DNA of 64,000 bases from JAGTQI01 sp038868115 (lineage in GTDB: Archaea > Thermoproteota > Bathyarchaeia > Bathyarchaeales > Bathycorpusculaceae), in contig JAWBXA010000002.1 in the NCBI GenBank assembly GCA_038868115.1, forward strand, positions 1-64,000, read 5' to 3'. The translations under genes were made by a program, and so were the position numbers. Of the stretch, positions 18,233 through 26,596 are shown one piece after another. The notes beneath the pieces were generated by a model, which was given only the letters and a program-made list of their open reading frames with translations, was not told the origin of the DNA and made no database searches. Positions within the stretch are counted from its first letter, which is position 1. Every line of letters starts with the position of its first letter.

Positions 18233-18485
18233 CATTACGAAGCATTCTCAGGTTAATTGTGTAAATAAACTTCCGATCTTTTCCCCTAGCTCTCGCATAA
18301 CGCATTTTCATCAAGAAGGTGTTTTAACAATATCCATAAATGGGAGTCTACAATATTTGATAAGAAATTAAGAAACACATAAAAAATTTTATGATCAGGA
18401 TAAAACGTCACACTTAGAAGTTTAACGCACATAGGCTGAAGATAAAATTATATCTTCTAACACTTTTATTTAGAAAATCAGTGTA
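18233..18485. other. intergenic, tRNA-Arg upstream region
   Basis: AT-rich spacer with no recognisable gene. AAATTATATC (about 18445) and CTTTTATTTAG (18463-18473) are candidate TATA elements for the tRNA. Confidence 0.4.
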
Positions 18486-18583
18486 GGGTCCGTGGCGCAG
18501 CTTGGACGAAGCGTAATGCTTAATCCAAAGAGCGCGTCGGCCTTCTAAGCCGGAGATCCCGGGTTCAAATCCCGGCGGACCCG
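18486..18583 (+). tRNA. tRNA-Arg(TCT) with D-loop insertion (probable intron)
   Basis: The acceptor strands GGGTCCG (18486-18492) and CGGACCC (18576-18582) pair fully, with G73 and an encoded CCA (18584-18586). The anticodon arm TCGGC-CTTCTAA-GCCGG reads TCT, and the T-arm is CCGGG-TTCAAAT-CCCGG. The D-stem GCGC/GCGC (18495-18498, 18532-18535) encloses 33 nt instead of about 9-11. Inside it, TTGGA (18502-18506) pairs with TCCAA (18524-18528) and AAGC with GCTT, giving a bulged helix like an archaeal splicing motif. An intron of roughly 22-24 nt in the D-loop is the simplest reading; the exact junctions are unresolved. Confidence 0.85.
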
Positions 18584-18589
18584 CCATTA

Positions 18590-18953
18590 AATTTCTCCTA
18601 GAAACGAAAGCGTCGCTTGAAGTCCCAATAGGAGTACGTTGAGCATGAGTGTAGGAATCATATTTACGGGAGGAGCTTAATAATTACTTAGATAAATAGC
18701 TTAACCCCACATATTAAACTCCTTGAAAAATAAGCATAAGCAAAAGGCTTATCCGTAATATTGTAGTTGCGCTTCAATCAAGGGCACTTATGTTGACTCG
18801 TATAATCCCTAACTGTGTTCACGACCAGCCTAAAAGGTGACTGAAAATTCATAATCTTCTTATATAAATCGCCTAACATTTTCAATGTAATCGACATATA
18901 AGCCAAGTCAATTATTGTCAATAAAAGATTGCACAAAAGGAAGGTTAGTTAGG
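18590..18953. other. intergenic, mostly AT-rich
   Basis: No gene is recognised. A TATA-like CTTATATAAAT near 18858 could drive the small frame and kinase that follow. A short frame beginning ATGAGTGTAGG near 18644 ends after 11 codons and is not credible. Confidence 0.4.
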
Positions 18954-19070
18954 ATGACACAATCCACTATTAAAGTAACAGCCAAGGAAAAGTTGAATGA
19001 TTCAGTAGATAGTCTATGCGGAAATGTGAGGTTATTCCTGAAATTTAAAGGATTGCCTCAGCTATGGTAA
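18954..19070 (+). CDS. 38-aa leader ORF before the histidine kinase
   Basis: ATG to TAA encodes MTQSTIKVTAKEKL...PQLW. The stop overlaps the kinase start (ATGGTAA), a layout typical of translational coupling. GGTTAGTTAGG lies just before the ATG. There is no domain or hydrophobic segment. It may be a real microprotein, an upstream regulatory ORF, or a truncated former N-terminus of the kinase. The evidence is limited to overlap and start context. Confidence 0.35.
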   Translation: MTQSTIKVTAKEKLNDSVDSLCGNVRLFLKFKGLPQLW

Positions 19071-21007
19071 AGGATTTCATTAAAGTTAAGCTTAACAAAG
19101 TCGACGACGGAATTGGTAGCGGACTACGAACGGTTAGTAAATTTATTAAAACTAATCGTGGCTACATTTTCCAGTTTTCGGATCATAACAAAGTGGAAAG
19201 GAAACGTCCGTTTAACTTTATAACTAAAACCATACCTATGGTTGTCGTCGACAATGGGTGGAAGATTCTTGAAATTAACTCAAAGATGGAGGAGATTACT
19301 GGTTTTAGGAGGGAGGAACTGCTTAGAAGAAACCTGCTTAAAATAATGACGATAAAAAGCAAGCTGATTTTGATAAAGAACATGATAAAACAAATGATTG
19401 ATATGCATGTAGCACCCTACGAGATAGAAGTCTTTACAAAAAACGGAGGGAAAATACCTTGCGAGGTAACCGCGACAAAAACTATATACAAAGACAAACT
19501 CGCAAACCTCATCATATTTCGCGATATAACAGAAAGAAAGAAAATGGCGAAAGCTCTGCAAGAAAGCGAAAAAAAGTTTAGATTTATATTTGAAAACACA
19601 GAAGATGCGGTCTTTCTAGTAGATGCTAAAACGGGACTTATTCTTAACTGTAATAAAGCAGCCACAGCCCTTTTAGAGAGAAGTAAAAAAGAAATTATAG
19701 GACAGCATCAAACCATGCTCTACCCGCCACAAAGGGCAGAATATTATGTTAGCGGGTTCAAAAAGCGCCTCGAAAGGAAAGGAGTTATTGATGAGAAGGT
19801 GGAGATAATAACTAAATCTGGACAAACAAAAGTTGTTCTAATTTCTGCTTCTCTGATATCAATAGAAGGACGCCAAATAATTCTGGAAATATTTAAGGAT
19901 ACAATAGAGAGAAAAAAAGCGCAAGAAATTATTGAAGATAAAGAAAAGTTTGAAGAACTATTCCTATGTAATCCTGAGCCTACCGTGTATTTAGATTCGA
20001 GTTTACGGATATTAGATGCAAACCCAACCTTCTGTGAACTTTTCGGATATACGATAGATGAGCTCAAAGGCAATAAAATAGAAAATCTCATTTTGCCTGA
20101 TGATAGAAAAGAAGAGGAAAAAGCGTTAAATAAGATTGTTAAAAAAGGCCCCGTATATGAACATGATACTTTAAGGAAAACGAAAGATGGATTTTTGATT
20201 CCAGTATCTATATCAGCTGCTCCTGTGATTGTTAATGGCAAAATTAGAGGTTATATAGAAGTCTACAAAAATATTTCGCAATTAAAAAGCGCAGAAAGAC
20301 AGCTTAAAAACATGATAGAAACGTCAAAATTAATGAATGAAAAACTGCGTGTTGTCGGTAGACTTACAAGACATGATGTTCGAAACAAACTAACAGCTAT
20401 CGCAGGAAACGTGTATCTTCTTAAGAAGAGAGTAGGCCACAATCAAGAGGCAATGAAGTATCTCGCCGACATCGAGTCCATAATCAAACAGATCGAGAAA
20501 ATCTTTGAATTTGCCAGAACTTATGAAGCGTTGGGCGCAGAGGAGCTAGTTTACCAAGATGTAGGAAAAGTTATTAATGAAGCGATTTCTCTATTTTCAG
20601 ATTTACGTGGCGTTAAAGTTATAAACAATTGTGGTGGGTTGGTTCTTCTATCTGACTCGCTGCTAAGACAGCTATTCTACAACTTAATTGATAACTCGCT
20701 CAAATATGGGGAAAAAGTTAGCGAAATTAAAATCTACTTTGAAGTGGAGGCCGGCTGCATTAAACTTATTTATGAAGATAATGGTGTGGGCATATCTCCA
20801 GAAATGAAGCCTCATCTTTTCAAAGAAGGTTACGGAAAAGGCACGGGCTATGGGCTGTTCTTAATCAAGAAAATCACAGAATTCTATGGATGGACCATCC
20901 AAGAAAACGGTAAATACATGGAGGGAGCGCGATTCACAATAACTATACCTAGAGTAAACAAAGAGGGGAAAGAAAACTATGAAATCCATTGGCCAAATCA
21001 CCTGTAA
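19064..21007 (+). CDS. Soluble PAS-domain sensor histidine kinase
   Basis: 647 residues with no membrane segment. Three PAS domains cover roughly residues 50-160, 170-285 and 295-405, each ending near a DITERKK-type PAC segment. The dimerisation/phosphoacceptor region has GRLTRHDVRNKLTAI, making H437 the likely phosphorylation site. The ATPase domain has NLIDNSLKYGE (N box), DNGVGIS (G1) and GKGTGYGLFLIKK (G2). It should sense an intracellular ligand or redox state. No response regulator is adjacent, so the partner is unknown. It converges with the membrane protein at 21053. Confidence 0.9.
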   Translation: MVKDFIKVKLNKVDDGIGSGLRTVSKFIKTNRGYIFQFSDHNKVERKRPFNFITKTIPMVVVDNGWKILEINSKMEEITGFRREELLRRNLLKIMTIKSKLILIKNMIKQMIDMHVAPYEIEVFTKNGGKIPCEVTATKTIYKDKLANLIIFRDITERKKMAKALQESEKKFRFIFENTEDAVFLVDAKTGLILNCNKAATALLERSKKEIIGQHQTMLYPPQRAEYYVSGFKKRLERKGVIDEKVEIITKSGQTKVVLISASLISIEGRQIILEIFKDTIERKKAQEIIEDKEKFEELFLCNPEPTVYLDSSLRILDANPTFCELFGYTIDELKGNKIENLILPDDRKEEEKALNKIVKKGPVYEHDTLRKTKDGFLIPVSISAAPVIVNGKIRGYIEVYKNISQLKSAERQLKNMIETSKLMNEKLRVVGRLTRHDVRNKLTAIAGNVYLLKKRVGHNQEAMKYLADIESIIKQIEKIFEFARTYEALGAEELVYQDVGKVINEAISLFSDLRGVKVINNCGGLVLLSDSLLRQLFYNLIDNSLKYGEKVSEIKIYFEVEAGCIKLIYEDNGVGISPEMKPHLFKEGYGKGTGYGLFLIKKITEFYGWTIQENGKYMEGARFTITIPRVNKEGKENYEIHWPNHL

Positions 21008-21052
21008 GAACCAAAATGTCTTTGAGTCTACACGCTTTATGTCATTAATCAC

Positions 21053-21832
21053 TTACCTGCGAGGTTTTACGCTTAACATATAATGTAATGTACCTGGTCG
21101 ACAGCCAAAGAAAGCAAACATAAAATATGCAATTATGTAAAGTGTATCTAGTGGATGACCATTGTAATACATTCCCTGACTCGTAAGATAACTAAACAAA
21201 AGATCGGCTACAACAAAAAGAATTATGGGAATCACCCATATAATCCACCAAAAACCTCGCCTGACCTTTAATAGCGCAAGCAAAATAGCCACAGAGTAAA
21301 ATGTCAAGAAAACATCAGAGATAGGGTAAGCAAAGTCAAAAAGCGTTGTAACTAAATCGCCTGAAAAAGCAGCCAATACAGGTCCAAACAATACGACCCC
21401 AACTATAAAGGTCATGATCACCGCAACAACGGTCGAAACAACTCTCTCCTTAATTCCAAAAATATCTTTAGATTTCCTGTAAAGATGAACCAGGAAATAT
21501 CCAAATGGAATGTAACCAATTATCCAGAGAAGATCAGCCACCGAAGGATATGGGATTTCAATACCAAGAAGAAATCTGTATATATTCCAACAAATCTCAC
21601 CTGCCAACCACAAGAGCAAGCCAATAAATAAAGCGAGGATTAAGGGTCTCCAATCGTCCGCCAAGGGACGTCTAAGCAAATAACCTATACTTAGCACTGC
21701 AACGATAGGTGGGATTAAATAAATAATGGCTGCAAAAACATCAAAGGGATACTCCTGATAAGGTCCAATAAAAAGGTAAAGTGCAACGGAAGCAACAGTT
21801 AAACATAAAATCAATATCTCAATTTTCTTCAA
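21053..21832 (-). CDS. Multi-pass membrane protein (7-8 TM), unknown
   Basis: The 259-residue protein is almost entirely hydrophobic helices, with about seven or eight segments and short loops, for example PYPSVADLLWIIGYIPFGYFL in the middle. The TTG start is preceded by GAGGG at suitable spacing. It has no catalytic motif I recognise. Similar hydrophobic modules occur as membrane sensor domains beside archaeal histidine kinases, and this one converges with a soluble PAS kinase. A sensory partnership is speculation. Confidence 0.7.
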   Translation of the reverse strand: MKKIEILILCLTVASVALYLFIGPYQEYPFDVFAAIIYLIPPIVAVLSIGYLLRRPLADDWRPLILALFIGLLLWLAGEICWNIYRFLLGIEIPYPSVADLLWIIGYIPFGYFLVHLYRKSKDIFGIKERVVSTVVAVIMTFIVGVVLFGPVLAAFSGDLVTTLFDFAYPISDVFLTFYSVAILLALLKVRRGFWWIIWVIPIILFVVADLLFSYLTSQGMYYNGHPLDTLYIIAYFMFAFFGCRPGTLHYMLSVKPRR

Positions 21833-22022
21833 TCGTTATTACCCTCTAAATCTAAAAGTTCTTTAAGACTCTAAAATATATTATTATTCTCACGTTAAAA
21901 TTTTAAATTTTGATTTTTAATGCGAATTATGAAAATTGCTTAAATTGCTGCGGAGTGCATACCGTTTCAGTACTTGCGAAACATTTAACTATGAATTATC
22001 CATTTACTCAAGATTGATAAAT

Positions 22023-22045
22023 TAGTTTCTCTTTTGCGAAACTAA
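22023..22045. promoter_or_regulatory. inverted repeat, possible operator upstream of polB
   Basis: TTAGTTTC and GAAACTAA form a perfect 8-bp inverted repeat around a 7-nt spacer, about 90 nt before the polB ATG. The right arm overlaps the second TTGCGAAAC copy. The symmetry and location suit a dimeric regulator; function is inferred. Confidence 0.4.
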
Positions 22046-22103
22046 ATTGCTAGAGTTAAAAATGAGATTTAAATTCTGGGCAAACCCATTGTTTTTTATG
22101 AAA

Positions 22104-22115
22104 CTTTATTTATTT
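22104..22115 (+). promoter_or_regulatory. TATA box for polB (leaderless)
   Basis: CTTTATTTATTT lies about 25 nt before the ATG at 22135, and no SD precedes that ATG. This is the usual archaeal leaderless layout. Confidence 0.5.
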
Positions 22116-22134
22116 AGAATGTTCGTGAAAACCC

Positions 22135-24561
22135 ATGTATGAGCTGGTGTGTATGAAGGCCCTGTTTTGGTTGTTGGATGTAAATTACGAAGTTAAGAAC
22201 CATGAGCCGGAAATATGGCTTTGGGGTGTAGACTCTTCTGGAGAAAGGGTTTTGGTGATTGATAAGGGATTTCTTTCTTATTTTTATGCGGTTGTTAAGG
22301 ATGGTTTTGACCCGAAGAAGGCTGCTGGCGAAATTGAGTCCAGAAAAAGAGAGTTTCCATTTATTGTTAAAGTTGAGATCGTTGATAAAAAGTTTTTCGG
22401 CAAGCCTGTTAAAGCTTTGAAGGTTTATTGCTGTGATCCAGATGTTATACCGAAGTATGCCAAGGCTTTTCGGAAATTTGAGAGTTTTAAGGAGTGCTTT
22501 GAAGATGATATTCGTTATTCGATGCGCTATTTAATTGACAATGGCGTTGTTCCATGCGGTTGGCATGAGGTTGAAGTTGCCGAGGAATTAAAAAACATAG
22601 ATCTGCAAGTGGACCACGTTTACTTGGCTAAGTCACCTCCAAAATTTGTTGAAAAAGTAGAAATGCCAAACCTGAGAGTTTTGGGTTTTTCAATAATCTG
22701 CTATAGTCGTGAGGGGGCGCCTAAACCTGATAGGAATCCCGTTGTGATTATTTCTGTTGCAACTAATAGTGGTGAGGAGAAGCAGTTTGTCGCTGATGAG
22801 GATAGGGATGACAAGCCTGTTTTAGAGGCTTTAATAGATTACGTTCGGAGTTTTGATCCTGACATTATTGTTGGTTATGGCGTGAATAGGCAGGATTGGG
22901 CTTACCTTAATGAGCGCTGTAAGAAGCTTGGCTTGCGTCTGTCTATCGACAGGGCTAAGACTGAAATCCACACAAGTGTTTATGGGCATGTCTCGATTAC
23001 TGGGAGAGCGAACATTGACATTTTCGATTTTGCAGACGAGTTTCCAGATATTAAGGTTAAGACTTTGGAGAATTTGGCGGATTATTTGGGCGTCATGAAA
23101 ATTGAGAAACGTGTTTTAGTTGAAGATGTTGATTTTGCCGATTACTGGGATGACAAGGCGAAACGTGAAATCCTCAAGAGATTTTCATTAGAAAATACTC
23201 GCTGTATCATGGGCATAGCTAATGTTATTCTAGACTTTGCCATTCAGCTTTCAAGCCTTGTGGGCTTGCCGCTTGACCACGTTGGAACCGCCGCTGTGGG
23301 CTTCAGGGTTGAGTGGTTCCTAATTAAGCACGCCCACAAAATAGGCGAGCTTGTGCCGAAAAGGGTTGAGCAGCCTTATCGACCTTATACAGGTGCCATA
23401 GTGCTTAGCCCTAAGCCCGGCTTGCATGAGAACATCGCCGTTTTAGACTTTGCAGCTATGTACCCGAACATTATGATAGCCTACAACCTTTCACCAGATA
23501 CTTATGTGGCCCCTAAAGAGCCAATACCACCATGCGGGGTTTATGAGGCGCCAGAAGTTAAGCACAAGTTTAGAAAGGAACCCCCAGGATTTTACAAGGA
23601 GGTTTTGTCACACCTTATAAGCGTCAGGAACGAGGTTCGCTCAAAGATGAAAAAGTGTGCCCCAGATAGCGTTATGTATCGCGTTTTAGACGCCAGACAG
23701 AGGGCTATTAAGGTTATTACAAATGCTTCTTACGGTTACACAGGCTGGATTGGTGCAAGATGGTATGTTAAGCCGGTTGCTGAGGCTGCCACTGCTTGGG
23801 GTAGACACACGGTTTTAAGCGCTATAAAGATGGCCGAAGAAGAGGGCTTAATGGTTGTTTATGGCGACACTGACAGCATCTTCATAAAATATGAGCCAGA
23901 AAAAGTTGAGAAGCTTGCCGCAAAAATTTATGAAAAGCTTGGCTTGGAGATTAAGCCCGACAAAATTTACACACGTATATTTTTTACCGAAGCAAAGAAG
24001 CGTTATGCTGGGCTTCTTCCAGACGGACGGCTTGACATTGTTGGCTTAGAAGTTATTCGTGGCGATTGGGCTGTTGTAGCTAAGAAGGTGCAAGAGAAGG
24101 TTTTGGAGATAATCTTGAAGGAGCAGTCGCCTCAAAAGGCCGCCAAATACGCCCAACAGTTCATCAGCGAGTTGAGGCAGAGGCGTGTTCCATACCGTGA
24201 CCTGATAATTTGGAAGACTTTGACAAAGTCTGTTGAGGAGTATGCTGTTAAGACGCCTCATGTTGAGGCTGCCAGAATGTTAATGGAAAAGGGTTGGAAA
24301 CTTGCCATAGGCGACAAGATCGGCTATGTTGTGATTGCTGGAACCGGACGCCTGTATGAGAGGGTTAAGCCCCACATGTTCGCTTCCTATGAGGAGGTGG
24401 ACGTAGAATACTATGTGACTCATCAAGTAGTGCCAGCCGCCGCCAGAGTTCTCGAATGCTTTGGCATAACAGAGGAACAACTATTAACAGCGAAAGTTAG
24501 TGAAAAAGCTGGCAAGAAAGTGGAAGATATTAAGAAGCTTACAGACTTCTTTAGAGGCTAG
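22135..24561 (+). CDS. polB: Family-B DNA polymerase with degenerate exonuclease
   Basis: The 808-residue polymerase has intact catalytic motifs: A (LDFAAMYPNI, D438), B (RQRAIKVITNASYG, 521-534) and C (YGDTDS, 576-581). The proofreading domain looks disabled. Exo I reads FSIICY (185-190) where active enzymes have FDIExY. Exo II reads GYGVNRQDWAYL with only the D254 aspartate kept. Exo III reads FSLEN (350-354) instead of YxxxD. Three of four metal-binding carboxylates are therefore missing. It converges with dnaG, sharing four bases at the 3' ends. Its role may be translesion or repair synthesis rather than main replication; that is inference. Confidence 0.93.
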   Translation: MYELVCMKALFWLLDVNYEVKNHEPEIWLWGVDSSGERVLVIDKGFLSYFYAVVKDGFDPKKAAGEIESRKREFPFIVKVEIVDKKFFGKPVKALKVYCCDPDVIPKYAKAFRKFESFKECFEDDIRYSMRYLIDNGVVPCGWHEVEVAEELKNIDLQVDHVYLAKSPPKFVEKVEMPNLRVLGFSIICYSREGAPKPDRNPVVIISVATNSGEEKQFVADEDRDDKPVLEALIDYVRSFDPDIIVGYGVNRQDWAYLNERCKKLGLRLSIDRAKTEIHTSVYGHVSITGRANIDIFDFADEFPDIKVKTLENLADYLGVMKIEKRVLVEDVDFADYWDDKAKREILKRFSLENTRCIMGIANVILDFAIQLSSLVGLPLDHVGTAAVGFRVEWFLIKHAHKIGELVPKRVEQPYRPYTGAIVLSPKPGLHENIAVLDFAAMYPNIMIAYNLSPDTYVAPKEPIPPCGVYEAPEVKHKFRKEPPGFYKEVLSHLISVRNEVRSKMKKCAPDSVMYRVLDARQRAIKVITNASYGYTGWIGARWYVKPVAEAATAWGRHTVLSAIKMAEEEGLMVVYGDTDSIFIKYEPEKVEKLAAKIYEKLGLEIKPDKIYTRIFFTEAKKRYAGLLPDGRLDIVGLEVIRGDWAVVAKKVQEKVLEIILKEQSPQKAAKYAQQFISELRQRRVPYRDLIIWKTLTKSVEEYAVKTPHVEAARMLMEKGWKLAIGDKIGYVVIAGTGRLYERVKPHMFASYEEVDVEYYVTHQVVPAAARVLECFGITEEQLLTAKVSEKAGKKVEDIKKLTDFFRG

Positions 24562-25712
24562 TCTTCAAAAATTTCGGAAAAGGTTGTCAATTGAACATTT
24601 AGTGGTGGTTTTACAGCTTCTGAAATGCGGGAAGCCACTATGTTTTTTATGTTTTTCTCGCTGGCTACGTCCACTATTCTTTGGGTTATTATACCGTCGA
24701 AGATTACCGCATCTACACCACTGACTTGCTGGAGTTTTTCAGCTAGTTGACTAACCGGAAGCCTTTCTATAGGCTCAAGTTTCTCGTTTAGGAGTACTGC
24801 CTCAAACGTGCCGTCCAGTTCCTTAGCTATTTGAACAACCTCTTTGGGAAGTTCTATTCGGCGTTTTTCCCTTTTTGGCGGTTTGAAAAGCTCCTCAACT
24901 GGAACTTTAGCTTCTAAAGCTTCAAAGATTTCCTTGCAGTTCAACTCCTCAACTTCTTTTCCTCTAGGGGCTCTAGCCACATACTTTATGTTGGTCACTT
25001 GCAGCAGCTCTTTTAGGATCAAGTCTCCGCCCCTGTCCCCATCTAGGAAGGCTGTTGCCTCCTTTTCTTTGCATAGTTTCTTTATTGTTTCTGGAACCTT
25101 AGTGCCTTCAATGGCTATAACATTATGGATTCCGCAGCGCAGCAAGTTTATTACGTCGGCTCTTCCCTCAACAAGGATTATTTCCTTCGCACCGTCGATT
25201 TCCGGTCCTGCTGAAAGCTCTTCTGGACCGTACTTTTCAACTTTGGCAATTTTTATGGTTTCAGCCAGCTCGTTGAAAACTTCGTCTACCGTTGGCATTG
25301 ACTCAATGGTCCATTTATGAAGGATTTCTTTAGCCCTTTCAATTATGGCTTTTCGTCTTGTTTCTCTTACATCTTCAATTTTTTCAAGGGTTACCTTTGC
25401 AGCGCATGGTCCAACACGGTTTATGCTTTCTATACTGGCTGCCAAAAGAGCTGTTGAAACCCTGTCTAGGCTTGTAGGAATCGTAATGGTTCCAGTTGTT
25501 CTATCGCTTTTGGAGTGAAGCTCTATTTCTATTCTACCTATCCTCCCAGATTTTTGGAGCTCTCTTAGGTCTAGTTCTGGTCCAAAGAGGCCCTCTGTTT
25601 GTCCGAAAACCGCTCCTATGACGTCCGGTTTTTCAACAACTCCTTCTATTTCGAATTTTGCGCGTATAACATATTTTACTGTAAGGGTTTGTGATGAACC
25701 CGTAAGCGTCAC
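24558..25712 (-). CDS. dnaG: DnaG-type primase, archaeal
   Basis: 384 residues. The N-terminal segment has KYVIRAKFEIEGVVEKPD and GAVFGQTEGLFGPEL. The TOPRIM domain has LVEGRADVINLL (catalytic glutamate) and FLDGDRGGD (DxD motif), as in archaeal DnaG. In archaea this protein is associated with the exosome and RNA metabolism as well as priming activity. The frame starts at a GTG that is itself inside a perfect SD (AAAGGAGGTGAC), with no ATG, GTG or TTG just downstream. It converges with and overlaps polB by four bases. Confidence 0.93.
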   Translation of the reverse strand: MTLTGSSQTLTVKYVIRAKFEIEGVVEKPDVIGAVFGQTEGLFGPELDLRELQKSGRIGRIEIELHSKSDRTTGTITIPTSLDRVSTALLAASIESINRVGPCAAKVTLEKIEDVRETRRKAIIERAKEILHKWTIESMPTVDEVFNELAETIKIAKVEKYGPEELSAGPEIDGAKEIILVEGRADVINLLRCGIHNVIAIEGTKVPETIKKLCKEKEATAFLDGDRGGDLILKELLQVTNIKYVARAPRGKEVEELNCKEIFEALEAKVPVEELFKPPKREKRRIELPKEVVQIAKELDGTFEAVLLNEKLEPIERLPVSQLAEKLQQVSGVDAVIFDGIITQRIVDVASEKNIKNIVASRISEAVKPPLNVQLTTFSEIFED

Positions 25713-25719
25713 CTCCTTT
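25707..25719 (-). promoter_or_regulatory. SD that contains the dnaG start codon
   Basis: On the minus strand AAAGGAGGTGACG matches the 16S anti-SD over nine bases, but the only in-frame conventional start is the GTG inside it. Either the ribosome uses this GTG or a non-canonical codon downstream serves as the start. Confidence 0.45.
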
Positions 25720-25854
25720 ATGCCTCATATGACTTGAATTTAAATGATGAGAGAATCGTTCTCTCAACACCAGAAATACTAGAACACTGTCGAATATATT
25801 ACCTTTATGAATATTAGTTTTACGCTCGCCCATTTAGGCCCAAATTTAGTTTAC

Positions 25855-26073
25855 TTATGGTGACAGCAACAGCGTTGTCTCTTGTTGGGTTCGGTTAAAA
25901 AGGATTTTGGTTTGGTTCAATACAAAGCCTTCTATTTTTCTTATCCTATCTGCGTAGGGCAGGTTAGAGGGTTGCAGGGTTTGCTCAAAAATTGAAATCG
26001 CGTATTCTACTACTACGCATGCAAACACGGCTGCGGATATCACTAACAGTAAAGTGGCCACTGCAGTCTGCAT
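25855..26073 (-). CDS. 72-aa pilin-like membrane microprotein
   Basis: The N-terminus is a single hydrophobic helix (MQTAVATLLLVISAAVFACVV) followed by a polar domain with two NxT sites (NQT, NRT). This resembles small archaeal type IV pilin-like proteins, although a classical prepilin peptidase site is not clear. ATG follows AAAGGAG at good distance, supporting a real gene. No pilus assembly genes are adjacent. Confidence 0.6.
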   Translation of the reverse strand: MQTAVATLLLVISAAVFACVVVEYAISIFEQTLQPSNLPYADRIRKIEGFVLNQTKILFNRTQQETTLLLSP

Positions 26074-26123
26074 GTAAGGCCTTCTCCTTTCTTACAAAGT
26101 GGAACTGTTTGCACTCATATAGG

Positions 26124-26591
26124 TTATTCCAATTCTGTATCTATTTTATTTTCGGAATTAAAGCCGAGATCCTTTTTAGAAAACGCTAGCTTTGTCCTTA
26201 ATGTTCTCATATAGGTGGCTAGACCTTCAACATCTTTGATATCTCTGTCCGTCAAACTTAAAAGTTTAAGCCAATAATAGACATTCACCTTTACGCCCGT
26301 TTTTTCTATGTGATTTTTTAATTGTTCTGTTAGTTGTTTGCCTTCTCTGTCGAAATCTAACATCAGTAGGATTTCATCCGCGTTCAAGTTTTCGATTTCC
26401 GAAACTACGCTTAAGAGGGTCTTTGGGCCTTTCTTGGCGAATATTATTTTGCCGTTTATTCCTAAGGTTTTTAAAGCTTCGGCATCCTTTTTTCCTTCTA
26501 CAAGGATGGGTTTTCCGTTTTTGTTTTCTCCTGCTAACTGTTCTAGAATTTGTTGGATTTGTTCAGCTTTCTCTTTTAGACGAGCGAACAA
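26124..26591 (-). CDS. Small stand-alone TOPRIM-domain protein
   Basis: 155 residues. ILVEGKKDAEAL provides the TOPRIM glutamate and LLMLDFDREGKQL the DxD motif, so the metal-binding core is complete. This fits the small archaeal TOPRIM family related to primase and RNase M5 (UPF0292-like). Its job is not known; nucleic-acid nicking or processing is the family expectation. A TTG start lies seven bases after AAGGT. It follows tyrS on the same strand with a 5-nt gap, so it is probably cotranscribed with tyrS. Confidence 0.8.
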   Translation of the reverse strand: MFARLKEKAEQIQQILEQLAGENKNGKPILVEGKKDAEALKTLGINGKIIFAKKGPKTLLSVVSEIENLNADEILLMLDFDREGKQLTEQLKNHIEKTGVKVNVYYWLKLLSLTDRDIKDVEGLATYMRTLRTKLAFSKKDLGFNSENKIDTELE

Positions 26592-26596
26592 GATTT

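Larger units (their letters stand above)
21833..22134. other. upstream region between membrane protein and polB
   Basis: 302 nt of AT-rich DNA with divergent promoters. TTGCGAAAC occurs twice in direct orientation (21974-21982 and 22034-22042). No coding sequence is supported. Confidence 0.4.
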
